This document shows, one piece after another, positions 8,839-17,846 of a stretch of DNA of 44,874 bases. The position numbers and the translations under genes are program-made. Positions within the stretch are counted from its first letter, which is position 1, and each line of letters begins with the position of its first letter. The stretch spans positions 1 to 44,874 of the forward strand of contig NZBA01000060.1 of NCBI GenBank assembly GCA_002686265.1. Direction: 5' to 3'. Source of the DNA: Planctomycetota bacterium (GTDB taxonomy: Bacteria; Planctomycetota; UBA1135; GCA-002686595). The notes beneath the pieces were generated by a model that saw only the letters and a list, made by a program, of their open reading frames with translations, did not search any database and was not told the DNA's origin.

Positions 8839-10131
8839 TCAGGAATCGACCATGGTGAACATCAAGTTGGCCTCGCAGACTACCCGGCCGGCGACCGATC
8901 CGACGCCCCGGACCTGCGCAGCCTTGCCCTTCATCTTGAGGGTCTCGACCTCGAGGCGAAGCTGATCTCCGGGGACGACGGCGCCGCGCAGCTTCACCTT
9001 GTCGATTGCCCAGAGGACGGCCAGCTTGCCCGTGTTCTCGAGCTTGCGCAGCAGGAGGACGCCGGCGAGCTGGGCCATCGCTTCGAGCTGCAAGACCCCG
9101 GGCATGAGGGGTTGGTCGGGGAAGTGCCCCTGGAAGAAGGGCTCGTTGATCGACACGTTCTTGACCGCGACGGCGCGCTTGTAGCCATCGATGTCGAGGA
9201 CGCGGTCGATCAACAGGAAGGGGTAGCGGTGCGGAAGCATGCGCAGGATCTCGCGCACGTCCATCCCCGCCTCGCGCCGGAGCGCCCCACCGGTCTCGTC
9301 GATCTGCATCCTCTCCAGGAGGTTCTTGACCAATTCGACGTTGGTGCGGTGGCCCGAGCGCATGGCGATCACGTGCGCGTGGAGGTCGGCGCCAAGCAGG
9401 TGCAGGTCACCGAGCAGGTCGAGGATCTTGTGGCGCACGGGTTCGTCCGGCAGACGCAGGTCGACCTCCTCCTCGCCGAGGACGACCGTGTTCTCCGCCG
9501 TAGCGCCCTTGCCGAACCCAGCCTCGCGCAGGGCGTCGACCTCGGAGGCAAGACAGAATGTGCGCGCCGGAGCGATCTCCTCCAGGAAGGCGCCGGGTGT
9601 CACCTCGAGCTGGAAAGAGCCGCCGCTCACGCCGGGCTCGTCGAAGGAGGCCACGTACTGGAGCGTCAGGCCGGGCTCTTCGGTCGGCAGAGCCACGAGG
9701 GTCGATTCGCCCTGGCGCACGTAGATCGGGCTCTGCAGTTGGAACACCCTTGCCTCGGGGCGCTGCTCGACGATGCCCGCCTGTTGGAACAGCTCGGCGA
9801 AGGGTCGCGCGCTGCCGTCGAGTCCGGGGAGCTCCGCACCGGAAAGCTCGACGATCAGGTTGTCGATCCCGAGTCCGCGGCAGGCCGAGAGAAAATGCTC
9901 GACCGTGTCCACGCTGGCGCTGCCGAGCTCGAGGCGCGTCCGGCGCTCCCGGTCCTGGTGGTAGGCGATGTGCGCCGGGACGGGCTCCGCATCGGGAAGG
10001 TCGGTGCGGACGAACTCGACGCCGTGATCGGGCTGCCCCGGGAGCACGCGCGCTTGGACCGTCTCGCCGCTGTGCAGGCCGATACCGGAGAACTCGACCG
10101 CAGAGCGCAGGGTCTGCTGCTGGCGCGTCAC
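8839..10131 (-). CDS. lpxC/fabZ: Bifunctional LpxC deacetylase / FabZ dehydratase fusion
   Basis: 430-residue fusion. Residues 1 to about 285 are LpxC, the zinc deacetylase that commits UDP-acyl-GlcNAc to lipid A. The zinc ligands are visible: His79 in TVEHFLSA, the HKILDLLGD block (His and Asp), and the catalytic His of SGHRTN. Residues 290-430 are FabZ, the 3-hydroxyacyl-ACP dehydratase, with LPHRYPFLLID, catalytic His336 in GHFPDQPLMPG and Glu350. Such fusions are known in Bacteroidota and some other phyla. The start is a GTG at 10131 overlapping the lpxD stop (GTGA) with GGAGGGAGAGG just upstream; longer frames would run through lpxD. Coupling both activities in one chain may balance fatty-acid and lipid A synthesis. 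Confidence 0.95.
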   Translation of the reverse strand: MTRQQQTLRSAVEFSGIGLHSGETVQARVLPGQPDHGVEFVRTDLPDAEPVPAHIAYHQDRERRTRLELGSASVDTVEHFLSACRGLGIDNLIVELSGAELPGLDGSARPFAELFQQAGIVEQRPEARVFQLQSPIYVRQGESTLVALPTEEPGLTLQYVASFDEPGVSGGSFQLEVTPGAFLEEIAPARTFCLASEVDALREAGFGKGATAENTVVLGEEEVDLRLPDEPVRHKILDLLGDLHLLGADLHAHVIAMRSGHRTNVELVKNLLERMQIDETGGALRREAGMDVREILRMLPHRYPFLLIDRVLDIDGYKRAVAVKNVSINEPFFQGHFPDQPLMPGVLQLEAMAQLAGVLLLRKLENTGKLAVLWAIDKVKLRGAVVPGDQLRLEVETLKMKGKAAQVRGVGSVAGRVVCEANLMFTMVDS

Positions 10132-11111
10132 GCCTCTCCCTCCATGCTGGCGATGCGCGCCTCGAGGGCCTCCACGCGCTTGGAGAGCCTGGCCAGGCGC
10201 TGAGGAGCGGCCATGCCGCGCAGTGCCTTCGCCCGCGGCCGCGCGGGGTAGCCCAGGTACTCGGCTCCACCGGCGAGGTCGCCGAAGACGCCGGACTTCG
10301 CGCCCACGCGCGCCCCGTCGCCGATCTCGAGGTGGCCGCTGATCCCGACCTGGCCGGCCATGATCGCCCGGGCTCCCACGCGCACCGAGCCGGCCATGCC
10401 GGTCTGGGCGCAGAGCAGGGCGCCCGCACCGATGACACAGTTGTGTGCCACGTGAACGAGGTTGTCGAGCTTCGCGCCACGCCCGATGCGCGTCGCGCCG
10501 AAGCGCGCCCGGTCGATGGTCGCATTGGCACCGACCTCCACATCGTCCTCGATCACGACCGTCCCACACTGGGGGATCCGCTCCCAGCCGGTCTCGGTCG
10601 GCTCGAAGCCGAACCCCTCGGAGCCGATCACCGCCCCGGCGTGGAGGATGCAGCGCGCCCCGATCCGCACGCCGGGATAGACGACGACGCCCGCGTGCAG
10701 GATGCTGTCCTCACCGATGCGCGCGCCCCCGCCCACCGAGCAGGTCGGCCCGACGCAGACACCGGCGCCGAGCTCCGCGGTGGCGTGCACGACGGCGCTC
10801 GGATGCACCCCCGGCACGGCGGCGTGCTCCGGACCGGCGAACAGGCTCACGACCGCGCTGAAGGCGCTGTTGGGGTCCGCGCAGCGGAGCAGGGCCAAGT
10901 CCTCGCGCGGCGCATCGATCCCTGGCTTCACGATCACCGCCCCGGCGCGCGTCCGCTCGAGTTGGGAGCGATAGCGCTCGTCGGCCATGAAGCTGACCTC
11001 CTCGGGGCCGGCCTCCGCCAAGCTCGCCGGGCCCACGACACACCGGCGACCGTCTCCCACGAGGGTCGCTCCACAAAGCTCAGCGATCTCCGAGAGGGTG
11101 CGTTCTGCCAT
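10128..11111 (-). CDS. lpxD: UDP-3-O-acylglucosamine N-acyltransferase
   Basis: Third lipid A enzyme: adds the N-linked hydroxyacyl chain to UDP-3-O-acylglucosamine. 327 residues. It has an N-terminal uridine-binding domain (residues 1-100, including EVSFMADERY), then hexapeptide repeats forming a left-handed beta-helix with the catalytic His in NLVHVAHNCVIG, and a C-terminal coiled coil (RLARLSKRVEALEARI) typical of the family. The ATG at 11111 gives the usual N-terminus; the longer frame to 11222 adds unlike sequence. Its stop overlaps the GTG of lpxC/fabZ by four bases, indicating an operon. Confidence 0.95.
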   Translation of the reverse strand: MAERTLSEIAELCGATLVGDGRRCVVGPASLAEAGPEEVSFMADERYRSQLERTRAGAVIVKPGIDAPREDLALLRCADPNSAFSAVVSLFAGPEHAAVPGVHPSAVVHATAELGAGVCVGPTCSVGGGARIGEDSILHAGVVVYPGVRIGARCILHAGAVIGSEGFGFEPTETGWERIPQCGTVVIEDDVEVGANATIDRARFGATRIGRGAKLDNLVHVAHNCVIGAGALLCAQTGMAGSVRVGARAIMAGQVGISGHLEIGDGARVGAKSGVFGDLAGGAEYLGYPARPRAKALRGMAAPQRLARLSKRVEALEARIASMEGEA

Positions 11112-11267
11112 CGCCAGACCCCGTTCTTGCCATCTCCGAATCCACTGGGGTGGGCGGATCGGGCGCGTGGCCCGACCGGAGAATCGAGAAGTGTATCCGA
11201 AGCCCCCGCAGGTGTCACTCACACCCGTCCTGCAGAGGAGCTCCGGGCGGGTCGGCGACCTAGAGGA

Positions 11268-11348
11268 GGGCCGTAGCGAGACGAAGGCCTCTTCGTCGCT
11301 CTAGGGGAGGACGAAGTCGTAGGAGGCCGTATCTCAGCGGGCTCCGAG
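11268..11348. repeat. Hairpin repeat related to the 3412-3593 element
   Basis: In the 264-bp gap between the bamA stop and the lpxD start, the core at 11268-11302 matches 3431-3466 with 19 identical bases on the left arm and 11 on the right arm. They form an AGCGAGACGAAG / CTTCGTCGCT hairpin. The sequence at 11331-11348, read in reverse complement, matches the right terminal repeat of the first element at 14 of 18 positions. The left terminus is not recognisable and the unit is about 80 bp shorter, so this looks like a decayed or internally deleted copy. It might also act as an attenuator between bamA and lpxD. Confidence 0.5.
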
Positions 11349-11375
11349 AGGAGCGCCCGGGGCGCGGGAAGCGCT

Positions 11376-14030
11376 CTAGAACCCGAAGGGATCGATGTGG
11401 AAGGAGAAGACCTGGCGTTCGTCACCGGGGCCGTCCTCGATCGGGAAGCCGAAATTGAACGCCAAGGGAAAGGGCCGGGCAAGACCGAAGCCGAAGCCCA
11501 CCGAGGCGCGCAGCTCGTTCCAGTCGAGACTCCACGGAACCGGGTCGAGGACACCGGCGTCCACGAACAGCTTCAGGCGCAGCATCTCGACTTGGCGATA
11601 GGTCCCCGGCTGAACGACCGAGTACAGCGGGTAGCGCAGCTCCAGGCTGCCGCGCATCATCGTCGAGCCGCCGATCGGCGTCTCACCGACATTCGGGCCC
11701 ACGCCGCGGTAGGAGAAGCCGCGCAGGCCGAGGGAGCCGATGCCGCCCATCTGCATGCGTTCGGTGTAGGGCACCGAGTCCGTGTCGCCGAAGGCCTCCG
11801 CGATGCCGGCGCCCAGGTTGAGCTCGAAGCTCGGACGCACGGCCGTTCCCTCGGATCCGACCTCCCAGTAGCGCTGGTAGGAGACGATGGACTTGAACAT
11901 CTCGGTCTCCCCACCGAGCAGTTCGGGGGAGTAGATCTGGTTACGCCACGAGAAGCGATCACCGTGCTTGGGGTCCAGCAGGTTGTCGAGGTCGCGGTAC
12001 TCCAGGTCGAGGTGCACGCCCTTGAAGGCGGTGTCTCCCTCCTGATCGGTGAGGGCGCCGGGAACGGGCTGCCCCTCCTCGACGTCGCTGACGCGCACGT
12101 CCTTGTCCTCGAACCCCAGCCACGCTCGCCAGTCCAGACCGAAGCGGTGCCCCAGACGGAGCTTGCGGAACACGCGCCCCTCGTCGTAGGAGCGGTAGGC
12201 CCGGTCGCGGTCGGTGAACTCGGCGCTCAGACTGGTCGGGTTGAAGTGTGAGCGGAACACATCCGGCTCGATGAAGAACAGGCGCGTGTAGTCGCGCACG
12301 AGCCCTGGCGAGAACTGCACATCGAGCCGCTGCCCGGCCCCGTGGAAGGCCTCCTTGCGATAGATGTCGCGGAACGCGCGCACGAACCCGCTCGGAGGGG
12401 CGGCGATGTCGAAGTTGCGCATGCTCAGGGTGATGATCCCGAACAACCCGGTGTTCGAGTCCACCCCACCGGCGATCTCAAAGTCGACCACGCGTCCCTC
12501 CTCGACGATGAACTCGAGATCGACCTCGTCGGGGGAACCCTCGACCGGGAGGAAGCGAAAGGTCGGGTCGGAGTGGTTGAGCCGATCCCGCGGGTCTGAG
12601 AAGAACCCGGTGCCGGTCAACTCCCGCAGGGAACGCGAGATCTTCTTCAGGTCCGCCTGCTCCCCCTCCAGCATCTGGACCTCGCTGCGCAAGATCCGAT
12701 CCCGGGTGTGGGAGGCGCCTGAGAAGAGGACCTCTCGGATCCGCTTCCGGTTCCCCTGGACCAGGCGGTACGTCACTGCGACCGTGTGCTCGTCGGGGTC
12801 GAAGACCAGGCGCGGCGGCCGAAAATCCCAGTACTCGTTGCGGCCTAGAGAGGGATGCGCGATGTGCCCCCGGGCGCCGTAGTAGTCGCGCAGGGTCGCG
12901 TGGTCGCTCTCGATGCTCGTCTTCTCGTAGCGCGCGCCGGGAGCGATGCGGCAGAGTTCCAGCAGGACGTCCTCGTCGAAGGCGAGATCGACGGGGCGCT
13001 CGATCTCCTCCAGCCCAGGGCCGCGGGGGTTGGCCTCGAGCTCGACGGCTTCGATCGTCACCGACGAGATGCTGAAAGGCTCCCCCTCGTCCACGATCAC
13101 GTGAATCATCACGCGGTCGCGGTCGGCGCTGAACTCGAGCCGATCGACTTCGACGACCGCGTCGAGGTAGCCCCGGTCCCGGTAGACCTCGCGCATGGCG
13201 ATCACGTCCGCCTGCAGCACGCTCTCGACGAAGGGCTCGCCGTTCCAGCTGAACAGGCTCGGGCCGGCCAGCTCGACGCCGGCGAGCTTCTTCAACCCGC
13301 TGCGCCAGAGCCAGAAGCCGCGGTCGGGCATCGAGTGGTTCCCGTGCACGCGGATCCCGCGCACGTGGACCTGGGGACCTTCCTGGATGCGAAAGATCAC
13401 GTCCGCGGGGGTCACGCTCCCGTCCGGTGCGACCGCCGGCTCCTGGGTCACGATCTTGACGTCGGCGAAGTAGTGCCCCTCCCCGCGGTACCCCTCGAGC
13501 AGCCGTGAGCGGGCGCGCGTGGCATCGTGCAGGTGCAGCTCCTGCCGCTCGGAGAGCTGGACCCAGCGCAGTAGATCCTCCGTCGAGACGGCCGCGTTGC
13601 CCACGAACCGCGGCTCGAGGTCGACCGGCATCTCGACCACCCGCAAGCGCAGGCGGAGACCGCCCTCGACGGGCAGGCGTTCGACGCTGGCGCGCACGTC
13701 GAAGGTGTCCCACAAGCGAGCGATGCCCTCGTCGATGCGATCCTCGTCGAGAGGCGCGCCGATCTCCTGGCCGAGGGCCGCCGTCAGGCGTTCCGCGGAG
13801 CTGCGCCGCCCGCCGAGGACCTCGATCGAAAGCACGATGTCATCGCGCGGTGCGGCTTCCGGGGCGGCCTGATCGTCGGGCGCGGCTTCCGGGTCGGGCT
13901 GATCGGCGGGCGCGGGGTCCTGGGCTGCCGACGGCAAGGCGAACGCCACGCCGAACAGCGCTGCGAGGGCCAGGGCGGCCTCCATCCCTATTCGACGCAC
14001 GCCGAATCGCTTTGGATCTCGCTCGCTCAT
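11376..14030 (-). CDS. bamA: Outer membrane protein assembly factor BamA
   Basis: Omp85-family insertase of 884 residues that folds beta-barrel proteins into the outer membrane. A signal peptide (hydrophobic core about residues 16-36, ending in SAAQD) is followed by a Pro/Asp/Ala-rich linker (38-63), a series of POTRA domains (roughly 65-480) and a C-terminal 16-strand barrel. The conserved barrel-loop motif GLRGF (the VRGF/Y motif) is at residues 768-772, and the chain ends in aromatic Phe, the usual barrel signal. It lies 4 bp after dnaB and before lpxD, the common bamA-lpxD order but without an skp/ompH gene between them. Its presence is direct evidence for an outer membrane. Confidence 0.95.
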   Translation of the reverse strand: MSERDPKRFGVRRIGMEAALALAALFGVAFALPSAAQDPAPADQPDPEAAPDDQAAPEAAPRDDIVLSIEVLGGRRSSAERLTAALGQEIGAPLDEDRIDEGIARLWDTFDVRASVERLPVEGGLRLRLRVVEMPVDLEPRFVGNAAVSTEDLLRWVQLSERQELHLHDATRARSRLLEGYRGEGHYFADVKIVTQEPAVAPDGSVTPADVIFRIQEGPQVHVRGIRVHGNHSMPDRGFWLWRSGLKKLAGVELAGPSLFSWNGEPFVESVLQADVIAMREVYRDRGYLDAVVEVDRLEFSADRDRVMIHVIVDEGEPFSISSVTIEAVELEANPRGPGLEEIERPVDLAFDEDVLLELCRIAPGARYEKTSIESDHATLRDYYGARGHIAHPSLGRNEYWDFRPPRLVFDPDEHTVAVTYRLVQGNRKRIREVLFSGASHTRDRILRSEVQMLEGEQADLKKISRSLRELTGTGFFSDPRDRLNHSDPTFRFLPVEGSPDEVDLEFIVEEGRVVDFEIAGGVDSNTGLFGIITLSMRNFDIAAPPSGFVRAFRDIYRKEAFHGAGQRLDVQFSPGLVRDYTRLFFIEPDVFRSHFNPTSLSAEFTDRDRAYRSYDEGRVFRKLRLGHRFGLDWRAWLGFEDKDVRVSDVEEGQPVPGALTDQEGDTAFKGVHLDLEYRDLDNLLDPKHGDRFSWRNQIYSPELLGGETEMFKSIVSYQRYWEVGSEGTAVRPSFELNLGAGIAEAFGDTDSVPYTERMQMGGIGSLGLRGFSYRGVGPNVGETPIGGSTMMRGSLELRYPLYSVVQPGTYRQVEMLRLKLFVDAGVLDPVPWSLDWNELRASVGFGFGLARPFPLAFNFGFPIEDGPGDERQVFSFHIDPFGF

Positions 14031-14034
14031 CGAT

Positions 14035-15459
14035 TCAGGGAGCGATAGCCTCGGCCATCGACGGGCTGCGGTTCTCGAACCTCATCGTGCTGCCGAAGAA
14101 CTGAAGCCGCGCCGAACCCGTTGGGCCGTTGCGCTGCTTGGCGCAGATCACCTCCGCCAGGCCGCGGTTCTCGTCGGTCTGGTTGTAGTACTCGGGTCGG
14201 TACAACAACAGCACGACATCCGCGTCCTGCTCGATCGAGCCCGACTCGCGCAGGTCGGAGAGCTGCGGGCGCTTGTCCTCCCGCGATTCCACGGCCCGCG
14301 AGAGCTGGGAGAGGGCGACGACGGGCACCTCGAGCTCGCGCGCGAGTTCCTTGAGCGAACGGGAGATCTGCGAGATCTCTATCTGCCTGCTCTCCGAGCG
14401 CGGGTGCGTCATCAGCTGCAGGTAGTCGACGACCACCATGTGCAGGCCGTGGCGCTGCTTGATCCGCCGCGCGCGGCTGCGCAGGGTCATGACGGTCATA
14501 CCCGGAGTGTCGTCGAGGAAGATGCCCATCTCCCCCAGCTCCCCCGCCGCCTGTGCCAGCTCGGCGTAGTCGTCGGGGGGAATGCGGCCCGTCTTGAGGG
14601 CGTGGGCATCCACCCGCGCGCGCGTGCAGAGCATGCGCGTGGCGAGGGATTGCTGTCCCATCTCGAGGCTGAAGAACAGGATCACCGGCTTCACGTCCAT
14701 CCACTCCGGCGGGTGGCTGGCGGCGTAATCGATGACGTTCAGCATCAGCGCCGTCTTCCCCATCGAGGGGCGCGCGGCGACGATGATCAGCTCGCCGGCG
14801 TTGAAGCCGCAAGTGAGCTCGTCGAGGTCGTAGTAGCCGCTCGGCAAGCCGGTCAGACTGCCACGGTGGGAGGCCGAGTCGATGCGCTTGAAGGCCTGCT
14901 CGACGGCCAGGGAGATCGAGTCGGGGTGGGAGCTGCTCTCTCCGCCCGAGATGCTGAAGATCGCGTGCTCGCTCTCGTCCACGAGGTTGGTGACCGCCGC
15001 ACCGTCGGGGCGGGTGGCGAAGGCACGCTCGATGATGCCGGTCGCCTCGCCGATCAACCGCCGCAGGACGGCCATCTCGTAGACGAGATTCACGTGGTGC
15101 GCGAGGTGGGCCGAGGAAGTCACGCCGACCGAGAGCTCGATCAGGTAGGCGCGCCCTCCGATCTTCTCCAGCGCCTTGCGCGCCAGCAAGCGCTCGCCGA
15201 CGCTGACGAAGTCGATCGGCTCTCCGCGGTCCGCCAATTCGAGCAGGGCGGCGTAGATCAGGCCGTGGCGCGGGTCGAAGAAGTGCTCCTCGGTCAAGCG
15301 CTCGGCGGCCTCGGCGACCCGGATCGAGTCGATCAGGAGCGACCCGAGGACCACGCGCTCGGCCTCCAGGGAGTGGGGCGGCGCCTTGCCCGCTCCGCGC
15401 CCGCCGGCGGAGCGTTCGCCCTGCTCTTCCCCGCCCCATTCCCCTACTTCGCGTTCCAT
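14035..15459 (-). CDS. dnaB: Replicative DNA helicase
   Basis: Hexameric 5'-3' helicase that unwinds DNA at the replication fork; about 474 residues. The N-terminal DnaB domain (LEAERVVLGSLLID, residues ~30-140) is followed by the RecA-like motor with Walker A ARPSMGKTA, Walker B VVVDYLQLM, and the late motifs SQLSRAVE and RESGSIEQDADVV. No intein is present. The ATG at 15459 is preceded closely by GAGGAGA; a longer frame to 15525 exists, but its extra N-terminus is unlike the family. It follows rplI after a 169-bp gap in which I see nothing. Confidence 0.96.
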   Translation of the reverse strand: MEREVGEWGGEEQGERSAGGRGAGKAPPHSLEAERVVLGSLLIDSIRVAEAAERLTEEHFFDPRHGLIYAALLELADRGEPIDFVSVGERLLARKALEKIGGRAYLIELSVGVTSSAHLAHHVNLVYEMAVLRRLIGEATGIIERAFATRPDGAAVTNLVDESEHAIFSISGGESSSHPDSISLAVEQAFKRIDSASHRGSLTGLPSGYYDLDELTCGFNAGELIIVAARPSMGKTALMLNVIDYAASHPPEWMDVKPVILFFSLEMGQQSLATRMLCTRARVDAHALKTGRIPPDDYAELAQAAGELGEMGIFLDDTPGMTVMTLRSRARRIKQRHGLHMVVVDYLQLMTHPRSESRQIEISQISRSLKELARELEVPVVALSQLSRAVESREDKRPQLSDLRESGSIEQDADVVLLLYRPEYYNQTDENRGLAEVICAKQRNGPTGSARLQFFGSTMRFENRSPSMAEAIAP

Positions 15460-15628
15460 TCTCCTCGTTCCCGTCTCGCCGCCCGGGGAGGATAGCGACT
15501 CGCCCGCCCACCACGAAGACTCCAACCCAAGCTCTGCGACCTTTTGGTCGCAGCCTCGCCGGCGCCTTTGGAAGCGGTACCCGTGGAGACTCTGTGGAAG
15601 AAGGGTGGAGTGCTGTGGAAGAAGGGCC

Positions 15629-16192
15629 TCAGGCCTCGGACGCTTCGTCCGAGGCGTCGCCCTCTTCGCCCTCTTCGTCGCTCGGCTCGGGCTCGGGCTC
15701 GGGCACGAGGCTGGTCTCGACGACCGGCTCTGTCATCCCATTCTCACCTTCGATGCGAAGGCCGATTTCGGCCGAAACCTCGGCGTGCAGGTGGACCTCC
15801 ACCGCGTGCTCGCCGACGAGCTTGAGAGCCTTCGCCAGGCGCACGTGCTTCTCGTCGCAGGGATAGCCGGCTTCCCTCAGCAGCTCCGCCACGCGGGCGG
15901 CGTTCACCGAGCCATAGAGGTGCCCGCGGTCGTCGCACTTCTCGACGGTCTTCAAGCTCACCTTGGAGAGGGCCTCGGCGCGGGCGGTGAACTCCGCGAT
16001 CTGCGCGGCTTCCTCGGCCAGCAGGCGCTCGGTGCGCCGCGCCAGCATCTGCTTGTTCTCGGCGGTGGCCGGGATCGCCAGACACCGGGGCAACAAGTAG
16101 TTGCGGGCGAAGCCGGGAGCCACCTTCACGACGTCTCCGCAGCGGCCGAGGTGCTCGACGCGGTCGCGGAGCAGGAGTTCGACGGTTCTCAT
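15629..16192 (-). CDS. rplI: 50S ribosomal protein bL9 with acidic C-terminal tail
   Basis: Large-subunit protein that binds 23S rRNA and projects from the ribosome. Residues 1-~150 are a full bL9: the N-domain (VELLLRDRVEHLG, GFARNYLLP), the connecting helix and the C-domain. The last ~35 residues are an added tail rich in Glu, Asp, Ser and Pro (PEPEPEPSDEEGEEGD), which makes the protein 187 residues instead of about 149. The ATG at 16192 lies 15 bp after rpsR. The acidic tail parallels those on bS6 and bL25 in the same cluster. Confidence 0.96.
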   Translation of the reverse strand: MRTVELLLRDRVEHLGRCGDVVKVAPGFARNYLLPRCLAIPATAENKQMLARRTERLLAEEAAQIAEFTARAEALSKVSLKTVEKCDDRGHLYGSVNAARVAELLREAGYPCDEKHVRLAKALKLVGEHAVEVHLHAEVSAEIGLRIEGENGMTEPVVETSLVPEPEPEPSDEEGEEGDASDEASEA

Positions 16193-16206
16193 GTTTCTGC
16201 TCGCGA

Positions 16207-16449
16207 TCAGCCTACGAAGGGCATCAGGGCCATGTGGCGCGCGCGCTTGATGGCGCGCTTGAGGTCCCGCTGACACTTGGCGCTGTAGCCGGTGCGGCGG
16301 CGGGAGAGGATCTGTCCCTGGGGCGTCAGGTAGGTCTCGAGGTGCTCGAGATCCTTGTAATCGAGGGGCCGATCCGCGCATCCGCGCGAGCAGAGCTTGA
16401 TCAGGGGGCGCCCTGTCTTGCGTTTCTTCTTCTTGAACTTGGGTGCCAT
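16207..16449 (-). CDS. rpsR: 30S ribosomal protein bS18
   Basis: 80-residue small-subunit protein that pairs with bS6 on the platform. It has a basic N-terminus (KFKKKKRK), the LCSRGC motif and the conserved C-terminal block [22 protein letters not shown]. The three Cys residues suggest a zinc-binding or degenerate zinc-binding form. It lies 4 bp after rpsF with no ssb gene between them, unlike the common rpsF-ssb-rpsR order. Confidence 0.97.
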   Translation of the reverse strand: MAPKFKKKKRKTGRPLIKLCSRGCADRPLDYKDLEHLETYLTPQGQILSRRRTGYSAKCQRDLKRAIKRARHMALMPFVG

Positions 16450-16453
16450 CGGA

Positions 16454-17092
16454 TCAGTCCTCCTGGGCGGCCACCGGCTCGCCCTCGGTCGTCTGGGTCT
16501 CGGCCGTCTGGGCCTCGGTCGTCTGGGTCTCGGCCGTCTGGGTCTCGGCCGTCTGGGCCTCGACGGCTTCGGTCGCGACCGTCTCGGTCGCGGCGGCTTC
16601 GGTCGCGCCCTCGCCCTTCGCGGATGCGGGCGCTTGCGCCTCGCCCTCCGCCGTCGCGGGGGGGCGCTCCTTCGCGGCCGAGCCCCTCGTCTCCTCCGGC
16701 TGGACCGCGACCTCCTCCTCGACGTAGTCGTCGCCGGGAGGCGCGGGCACGGTGAAGTCCGCCGCGCCCTCGGCCTCGGTCAACTCGAACTCGGTCTCGG
16801 GCACCTTGTCCACGGCCAACTGCAGGTAGCGCAGCACGTGCTCGTTGAGCTCGAGGTCACGCGTCATGAGCGGCAGTGCGTCCTTCTCGATCTCGAAGTA
16901 CGACAGCAGGTAGGTCGCCCGCCGCTTGCCGGAGATCCGATAGGCCAACCGCCGCTCGTCCCAGCGCCGGGCAGTGATCACTTTCCCTCCGTGCTTCTCG
17001 ACCGCCCCCGTGACGAGGGCCTTGGCCTTGGTCCAATCCTCGCGCACCACGTCGTTATCGACCAGGTACATTCCTTCGTAGAGATTCGTCAA
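16454..17092 (-). CDS. rpsF: 30S ribosomal protein bS6 with long repetitive acidic tail
   Basis: bS6 binds 16S rRNA together with bS18. Residues 1-~105 are the normal ferredoxin-like domain ([36 protein letters not shown]). The remaining ~107 residues double the usual length. They are Glu/Ala/Thr-rich and include five tandem five-residue units of the TAETQ/TEAQT kind, encoded by five 15-bp DNA repeats at 16491-16565. In enterobacteria RimK adds glutamates to the bS6 C-terminus; here an acidic tail is encoded directly. The start at 17092 is the only one giving a complete N-terminal strand. It is 36 bp downstream of pth. Confidence 0.96.
   Translation of the reverse strand: MTNLYEGMYLVDNDVVREDWTKAKALVTGAVEKHGGKVITARRWDERRLAYRISGKRRATYLLSYFEIEKDALPLMTRDLELNEHVLRYLQLAVDKVPETEFELTEAEGAADFTVPAPPGDDYVEEEVAVQPEETRGSAAKERPPATAEGEAQAPASAKGEGATEAAATETVATEAVEAQTAETQTAETQTTEAQTAETQTTEGEPVAAQED
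16491..16565. repeat. Five tandem 15-bp repeats inside rpsF
   Basis: On the plus strand, five consecutive 15-bp units start at 16491, 16506, 16521, 16536 and 16551, with the type sequence GTCTGGGTCTCGGCC and one to three changes per unit. They keep the reading frame and encode the repeated Ala-Glu-Thr-Gln-Thr portion of the bS6 tail. A unit length divisible by three means slippage would lengthen or shorten the tail without a frameshift. Confidence 0.85.
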
Positions 17093-17128
17093 ACCTTCAG
17101 TCCTCTCGTGTTTTCGGGGGCCGTGCGC

Positions 17129-17740
17129 TCACGAGCCCGTTGTCCAGCGGCTATGAAACCGCGACATGCACCGTTCGATGTCCCCCTCCTCGAGCCACGC
17201 GAGCACGGCCTCGCTCGCCTCGGCGAAGGAGATCTCGTACTCGACGCGCTCGCGTTCGGGGATCCGATCCAGGACATGCCGCACCGCGTCGGTGGCCGGC
17301 CGGCCGATCCCGATCCGCAGGCGACGGAAACGGTCCGAACCGAGCCGTTCGATGATCGATCGCATGCCGTTGTGCCCTCCCGCCCCGCCGTGCTGGCGGA
17401 GCCGGAGCACCCCGAGCCCGAGGTCCATGTCGTCGGTGACGACCAGAATCGATTCGGGAGGCGTGCCCAGGAAACCCGCCAGGGCCGCCACGACCTCGCC
17501 GGAGCGGTTCATGAAGGTCTCGGGCTTCACGAGCAGCCCGTCGGGGTCCAAGCACTCGGCGAAGCGAAAGGCGGTCGGCCCTCCGTATCCCCTAAGCCCG
17601 GTCCCGGCGCGCTCGCCGGCATGCTGAAAGAACGTTCCCTCGTGCAGCGCGAGGCGGTCCAGCACGTGGAAACCCACGTTGTGCCGGGTCCACTCGTACT
17701 CCGGGCCTGGATTGCCCAGTCCAACCACGAGTCGCGTCAC
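17129..17740 (-). CDS. pth: Peptidyl-tRNA hydrolase
   Basis: Releases peptides from prematurely dropped peptidyl-tRNA in the cytoplasm. 203 residues with family motifs: GLGNPGPEY, the catalytic TRHNVGF (His20), the KPETFMNRSG loop, the DDMDLGLG block with the assisting Asp, and GGAGGHNG. A GTG at 17740 places His20 exactly where it lies in the E. coli enzyme; the longer frame adds a low-complexity N-terminus overlapping rplY and is rejected. No Shine-Dalgarno box is evident. It lies between rplY and rpsF, matching the widespread prs-ctc-pth order. Confidence 0.95.
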   Translation of the reverse strand: MTRLVVGLGNPGPEYEWTRHNVGFHVLDRLALHEGTFFQHAGERAGTGLRGYGGPTAFRFAECLDPDGLLVKPETFMNRSGEVVAALAGFLGTPPESILVVTDDMDLGLGVLRLRQHGGAGGHNGMRSIIERLGSDRFRRLRIGIGRPATDAVRHVLDRIPERERVEYEISFAEASEAVLAWLEEGDIERCMSRFHSRWTTGS

Positions 17741-17846
17741 GAGGGGCGAATAGTCTAGGGCCCTTCCCCTCCAGTGCAAGCACGGGCTCGAAGGAGCCCG
17801 TGCCGGCAAGGGAGCCGCGGCGAACCGCAATGGCCGTCGGAGGCCC

